Positions 6,238 through 8,386 of a stretch of DNA of 8,386 bases are shown piece after piece. Within the stretch, counting starts at the first letter, position 1, and the number at the start of each line of letters is the position of its first letter. Source of the DNA: Treponema sp. (lineage in GTDB: Bacteria > Spirochaetota > Spirochaetia > Treponematales > UBA12059). Made by a program: the position numbers and the translations under genes. The stretch lies in assembly GCA_012517645.1 (NCBI GenBank), contig JAAYUR010000159.1, forward strand, positions 1 to 8,386. The letters are read 5' to 3'. The notes beneath the pieces are model-generated. The model was not told where the DNA came from. It saw only the letters and a list, made by a program, of their open reading frames with translations, and did not search any database.

Positions 6238-6274
6238 CATTCCGGGGGAGACGCTTCCCGCGGCGGTCGCCTGC

Positions 6275-7084
6275 CTACCTGTCCAGGACTCCCTGCATCC
6301 ACACGACGGCCTGGACATCGTCCCCCACCCGCGGGACGTACCCGTCCAGGGCCGGGGCGGACGCGTAGACGTCGATCCGGAGCTCCCTGTCCTCGCCGCT
6401 CCTCATCACGACGCCGGACAGTCGCGTCACCGGCCGGCCGCAGTCGAAGGTGTACACCTCGTCGACCCTGAACATCACCTGGGCATCCGCGTCCTCCTCG
6501 GGGAAGAGGCAGGCCGTCCCGGCGACGGAGATCGGTATGGCCGTCACTTCCGCGGGGTCCCTGTCCGGGTTCTCCTCCAGGTACTCCTCGCGCAGCATCT
6601 CGAAGAGGGGTCCCCCGGTCAAGGACACCGGTTCGCACTTCCGAAGGCCGTAGGCCACGGCGGAGAGGCGGAACGCGGCTTCCCGGCCTTCCTCGAGATG
6701 GTCCTTGTCCAGGAAGTACAGGGGATCCGAGACGGAGAAGCCCCCGGCGTCCGGCATGCCGACATGGATCACCGCCTCGATGCCGTTTCCCTCGGGTTCG
6801 ATTCGCTCCACGATGAGGGTGGATCTGCTCCTGCCCTCGGCGTGGGGGAAGGCGGTCCACATCTCCCGCCGGCCGTCCCGGGCCACGACGAGTCCGAGGA
6901 ACCCGAGCGGGTCCGCCGGGTACCGCAGGCCCACCACTTCGGACTCCCATTGCCTCTCGCCGTCCTCGACGACCGTGTTCGATCTGCCAACGACCCGGCC
7001 CTTCGTCCCGACGATCGAGAGCATCTCCTCGATCAGTCGCTCGTGGTCCGGATCGATCGCGGCCCAGTGGTCTCCGTGGGTCAT
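6275..7084 (-). CDS. Conserved-looking hypothetical protein, 269 residues
   Basis: I do not recognise the family. ATG 7084 is chosen because the minus strand reads GGGAGGGAG ending 7 nt before it; the open frame continues to 7246, but that part is Arg/Pro-rich and crosses hairpins. The protein is acidic and soluble, with no signal peptide or membrane segment. It looks alpha/beta: a helix at about 11-25, alternating strands at 28-75, a segment GGFSVSDPLYFLDKDHLEEG at 114-133, a helical LSAVAYGLRK at 140-149, an acidic FEMLREEYLEENPDRDP at 161-177, then a strand-rich C-terminus ending YVPRVGDDVQAVVWMQG at 249-265, which resembles a small beta-barrel strand pattern. It is the last of three unrecognised genes and is separated from the LacI promoter by a probable terminator, so it is likely unrelated to sugar uptake. 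A role as an immunity-type or accessory protein is only a guess. Confidence 0.75.
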   Translation of the reverse strand: MTHGDHWAAIDPDHERLIEEMLSIVGTKGRVVGRSNTVVEDGERQWESEVVGLRYPADPLGFLGLVVARDGRREMWTAFPHAEGRSRSTLIVERIEPEGNGIEAVIHVGMPDAGGFSVSDPLYFLDKDHLEEGREAAFRLSAVAYGLRKCEPVSLTGGPLFEMLREEYLEENPDRDPAEVTAIPISVAGTACLFPEEDADAQVMFRVDEVYTFDCGRPVTRLSGVVMRSGEDRELRIDVYASAPALDGYVPRVGDDVQAVVWMQGVLDR

Positions 7085-7223
7085 ACAGGTTCTCCCTCCC
7101 GACCGGAGCCGCGTCGGCGCCGGACTCCGGATCGGCCTTGTGGTTCCGGAACCAGGTTCCGGCCGCCGGATGTCCCGCCTGGGCCGACACGGCCGCCGGA
7201 GCGGCGGCGAAGTCAAGCGGAGA
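7085..7223. repeat. 139-nt intergenic segment dense in GC-rich inverted repeats
   Basis: No gene is seen here. On the minus strand it runs from the TAA of the 127-codon gene to the ATG of the 269-codon gene. It contains a 7-bp hairpin with a 3-nt loop (GCCGCCG 7192-7198, CGGCGGC 7202-7208), a 14-bp perfect palindrome TGGTTCCGGAACCA (7141-7154) with a further GGTTCCGG copy at 7155-7162, a 10-base direct repeat GGCCGCCGGA (7161-7170 and 7191-7200), and CCGGAG/CTCCGG arms (7103-7108 and 7125-7130). No T-tract follows any of them. They may stabilise or process mRNA, or the 7141 palindrome may be an operator. Confidence 0.5.
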
Positions 7224-7607
7224 TTATTCCTTCTTCTTATGCGCACCCGCCTTCGAGATCATGCCGGTAGCGAGCAGGGCTTCGACATCCGCGTCCGGAT
7301 TGACGCTTTCCTTCCGGGCCTGCGGTGTCTTGGCCCAGGCCCGCCAGAACTCCTCCGTACCCGGATCCTCTTCTTCCGGCATCGTGTCGTACATCGGCCC
7401 CCGGGTCTCCGGATTCCTGAGAACCCAGGGCATCGAAGCTTCCCGTTCGGGCGTCTCCTCGTACTCTTCGCCCATGTAGGCTAGGCCGAGATAGAGATCC
7501 CTCGTAAGAGGCCAGCCTTTCGACACGATGTAGTCCACTATCGGATCACGCCTACGAAGGTCTTCCAGTTCATCCGGCGATATCTTCACCTCTTCGTCCT
7601 GCGTCAT
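7224..7607 (-). CDS. Small acidic conserved hypothetical protein, 127 residues
   Basis: The segment GWPLTRDLYLGLAYMGE at 31-47, followed by an acidic stretch and SMPWVLR at 58-64, recalls a widespread small-protein motif of the type PLTRENYLxLAYxG...E.ELP found in many bacteria and mobile elements. That resemblance is from memory; I know no established function. The rest is strongly acidic (EEEDPGTEEFW at 78-88) with a basic tail (GAHKKKE at 121-127). It lacks a signal peptide and membrane segments, so it is probably cytoplasmic. ATG 7607 is preferred over the longer frame from 7640 because AGGGGG lies 8 nt before it on the minus strand and the extra residues (HGRRGN) look non-coding. It follows the 157-codon gene by 66 nt. 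Confidence 0.75.
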   Translation of the reverse strand: MTQDEEVKISPDELEDLRRRDPIVDYIVSKGWPLTRDLYLGLAYMGEEYEETPEREASMPWVLRNPETRGPMYDTMPEEEDPGTEEFWRAWAKTPQARKESVNPDADVEALLATGMISKAGAHKKKE

Positions 7608-7673
7608 CCTGCTGTTCCCCCTTCGTCCATGAATGTGCACCTCAAGGCATGCCTGAAATTGGGCAGCTCCGCA

Positions 7674-8147
7674 TCATTCGATCCGGGGCCAGGGTAACTC
7701 GCCGGGGCCACCTGCGGGTATCTCGGAGCTTTCCAGCCGGCCCGACAAGCCCTTCCAGAGGAGTTCACGGCATGCCTTCCCCAATATGCGCGTCGTCTGC
7801 CGGCTATGGAGCCGGTTGGAGTACTCGCCTTCCCACAGGGTGGTTTCCACGTAGAGTCCCCCGTCCAGGAAGGGAACCCATATCCGCATCCCCCCGGCAC
7901 CCCACCCGCCCGGCCCGGCGGCTTCCTTCTCGACCCGGGCGGGGAGTCCCCATTCGTCGACCAGCCTCAGAAGGGCCTCCACGACGGGACTGCCGACCCG
8001 GTCTCGGACAGGCTTCCACTGGTCGCGGCCGGGTATCTTCACGAACCAATCCGAGGCGACGCACGTGGACGGTTTCGGCATCTCCGGAAAGTCCGTTTCC
8101 ACTTCCCGGTGGAACTTGATGTACTTAAGGTAGAGCGAGTCCGGCAT
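7674..8147 (-). CDS. Hypothetical protein, 157 residues
   Basis: I do not recognise this protein. ATG 8147 is chosen because AAGGAGG lies 4 nt upstream on the minus strand; an in-frame ATG at 8168 would place that Shine-Dalgarno inside the gene. It is rich in Trp, with WFVKIPGRDQWKPV at 34-47 and a MRIWVPFLDGGLYVETTLWEG run at 87-107 that predicts paired beta strands. A helix at about 53-67 (SPVVEALLRLVDEWG) and another at 118-133 (TTRILGKACRELLWKG) flank a Gly-rich linker (GPGGWGAGG at 78-86). The fold looks like a small soluble alpha/beta domain. A Gly/Pro-rich tail ends it. It follows the partial barrel-like gene at the right edge by 96 nt and precedes the 127-codon gene by 66 nt; whether the three small genes share a transcript is not shown. 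Confidence 0.75.
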   Translation of the reverse strand: MPDSLYLKYIKFHREVETDFPEMPKPSTCVASDWFVKIPGRDQWKPVRDRVGSPVVEALLRLVDEWGLPARVEKEAAGPGGWGAGGMRIWVPFLDGGLYVETTLWEGEYSNRLHSRQTTRILGKACRELLWKGLSGRLESSEIPAGGPGELPWPRIE

Positions 8148-8161
8148 AGTGCCTCCTTCGC

Positions 8162-8176
8162 GCGGCATCCTGCCGC
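8162..8176. repeat. Short hairpin in the leader of the 157-codon gene
   Basis: GCGGCA (8162-8167) and TGCCGC (8171-8176) form a perfect 6-bp stem with a TCC loop. On the minus strand it ends 4 nt before the AAGGAGG Shine-Dalgarno of ATG 8147, so it could affect ribosome access or protect the 5' end of a processed transcript. No T-tract follows. Confidence 0.4.
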
Positions 8177-8200
8177 AAGATGACGATGTCGGGATTCCAC

Positions 8201-8236
8201 GATCGGCCGGACCCGCCCCCGCGGGCCCGGCTGATC
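8201..8236 (-). terminator. Long stem-loop just after the partial right-edge gene
   Basis: GATCGGCCGG (8201-8210) pairs with CCGGCTGATC (8227-8236) with one imperfect position. After a single mismatch (8211/8226), CCCGC (8212-8216) pairs with GCGGG (8221-8225) around a CCCC loop. The outer edge is 7 nt from the stop at 8244. No T-run follows on the minus strand, so it is either a non-canonical terminator or a 3'-end stabiliser for the upstream transcript. Confidence 0.5.
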
Positions 8237-8243
8237 GGTTCGG

Positions 8244-8386
8244 TCACTTCCAGGTCAGACAGAGGAGGGCCATGCCCGCGGACTCCACGTCCCCCTCGAT
8301 GGTCAGGGTCATGATCCGCACCTTGGCCGCCAGGGTAAAGCCCGTCTTTCGGGAGGAGAACTCATAGCCGAGCCCCAGGCCCGCGC
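8244..8386 (-). CDS. C-terminal end of a beta-strand-rich, probably outer-membrane protein (runs off the right edge)
   Basis: The frame is open from base 8386 to the TGA at 8244-8246, giving 46 codons. The residues alternate hydrophobic and polar in three strand-like stretches: AGLGLGYEFSSRK, then GFTLAAKVRIMTLTIEGD, then SAGMALLCLTWK at the very end. Strands joined by short turns and a final aromatic-containing strand at the extreme C-terminus are the usual signature of outer-membrane beta-barrels, although a terminal W-K rather than a terminal F or Y/W is less typical. The reading frame keeps high GC in third positions, as in the neighbouring genes. Too little is present to name a family; a soluble beta-sandwich is the alternative. 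Confidence 0.6.
   Translation of the reverse strand, partial: AGLGLGYEFSSRKTGFTLAAKVRIMTLTIEGDVESAGMALLCLTWK

Noticed and set aside
6123..7190. 355-codon minus-strand frame overlapping the 269-codon gene
   Set aside because: Arg/Gly-rich composition across hairpins and the operator region. The overlapping frame from 7084 has a Shine-Dalgarno and balanced amino acid use.
6173..7270. Long plus-strand open frame of 365 codons
   Set aside because: It lies opposite the 269-codon minus-strand gene, has no Shine-Dalgarno and has His/Arg/Pro/Gly-rich low-quality composition. It is an antisense shadow of GC-rich coding sequence.
7645..7654. Palindrome AGGCATGCCT in the 66-nt gap before the 127-codon gene
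   Set aside because: Ten bases with no second copy and no promoter context; too weak to call a site.

Overview
The window is a high-GC bacterial stretch with every supportable gene on the minus strand, so transcription runs from high to low coordinates. A diderm (outer-membrane) host is suggested by the importer's binding protein, which has a Sec signal peptide but no lipobox cysteine, and by the barrel-like C-terminus of the partial gene at the right edge. The LplA/LplB/YtcP-type importer, LacI regulator and base composition would fit a high-GC spirochaete such as a Treponema/Spirochaeta relative. That placement is inference at low confidence.

Left and centre (6154 down to 1): a tightly packed sugar-uptake type operon. 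It starts at a promoter flanked by two copies of the perfect palindrome GGGAACGTTCCC. Reading downstream it encodes a LacI-family repressor, an ADP-ribosylglycohydrolase (DraG/ARH) family hydrolase, two binding-protein-dependent permeases (LplB-like, then YtcP-like), a periplasmic solute-binding protein, and a second, different ADP-ribosylglycohydrolase-family protein cut by the left edge. The first four genes are joined by ATGA or TGATG overlaps or a 2-nt gap. The binding protein has the strongest Shine-Dalgarno of the set and is followed by a stable stem-loop. No ATP-binding subunit and no classical glycoside hydrolase is present. The working model is a LacI-controlled importer for a small glycoside or oligosaccharide, whose ligand is processed in the cytoplasm by one or both ARH-fold hydrolases, with the ATPase supplied from elsewhere.

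Right (8386 down to 6155): the last 46 codons of a probable outer-membrane or beta-rich protein, then three ORFs of 157, 127 and 269 codons that I do not recognise, each with a good ribosome binding site. Gaps of 66 to 139 bases between them hold several GC-rich inverted repeats. A hairpin at 6174-6192 followed by moderately T-rich sequence on the minus strand probably ends this group before the LacI promoter.

I saw no tRNA, rRNA, CRISPR array, insertion sequence, attachment site or replication origin.
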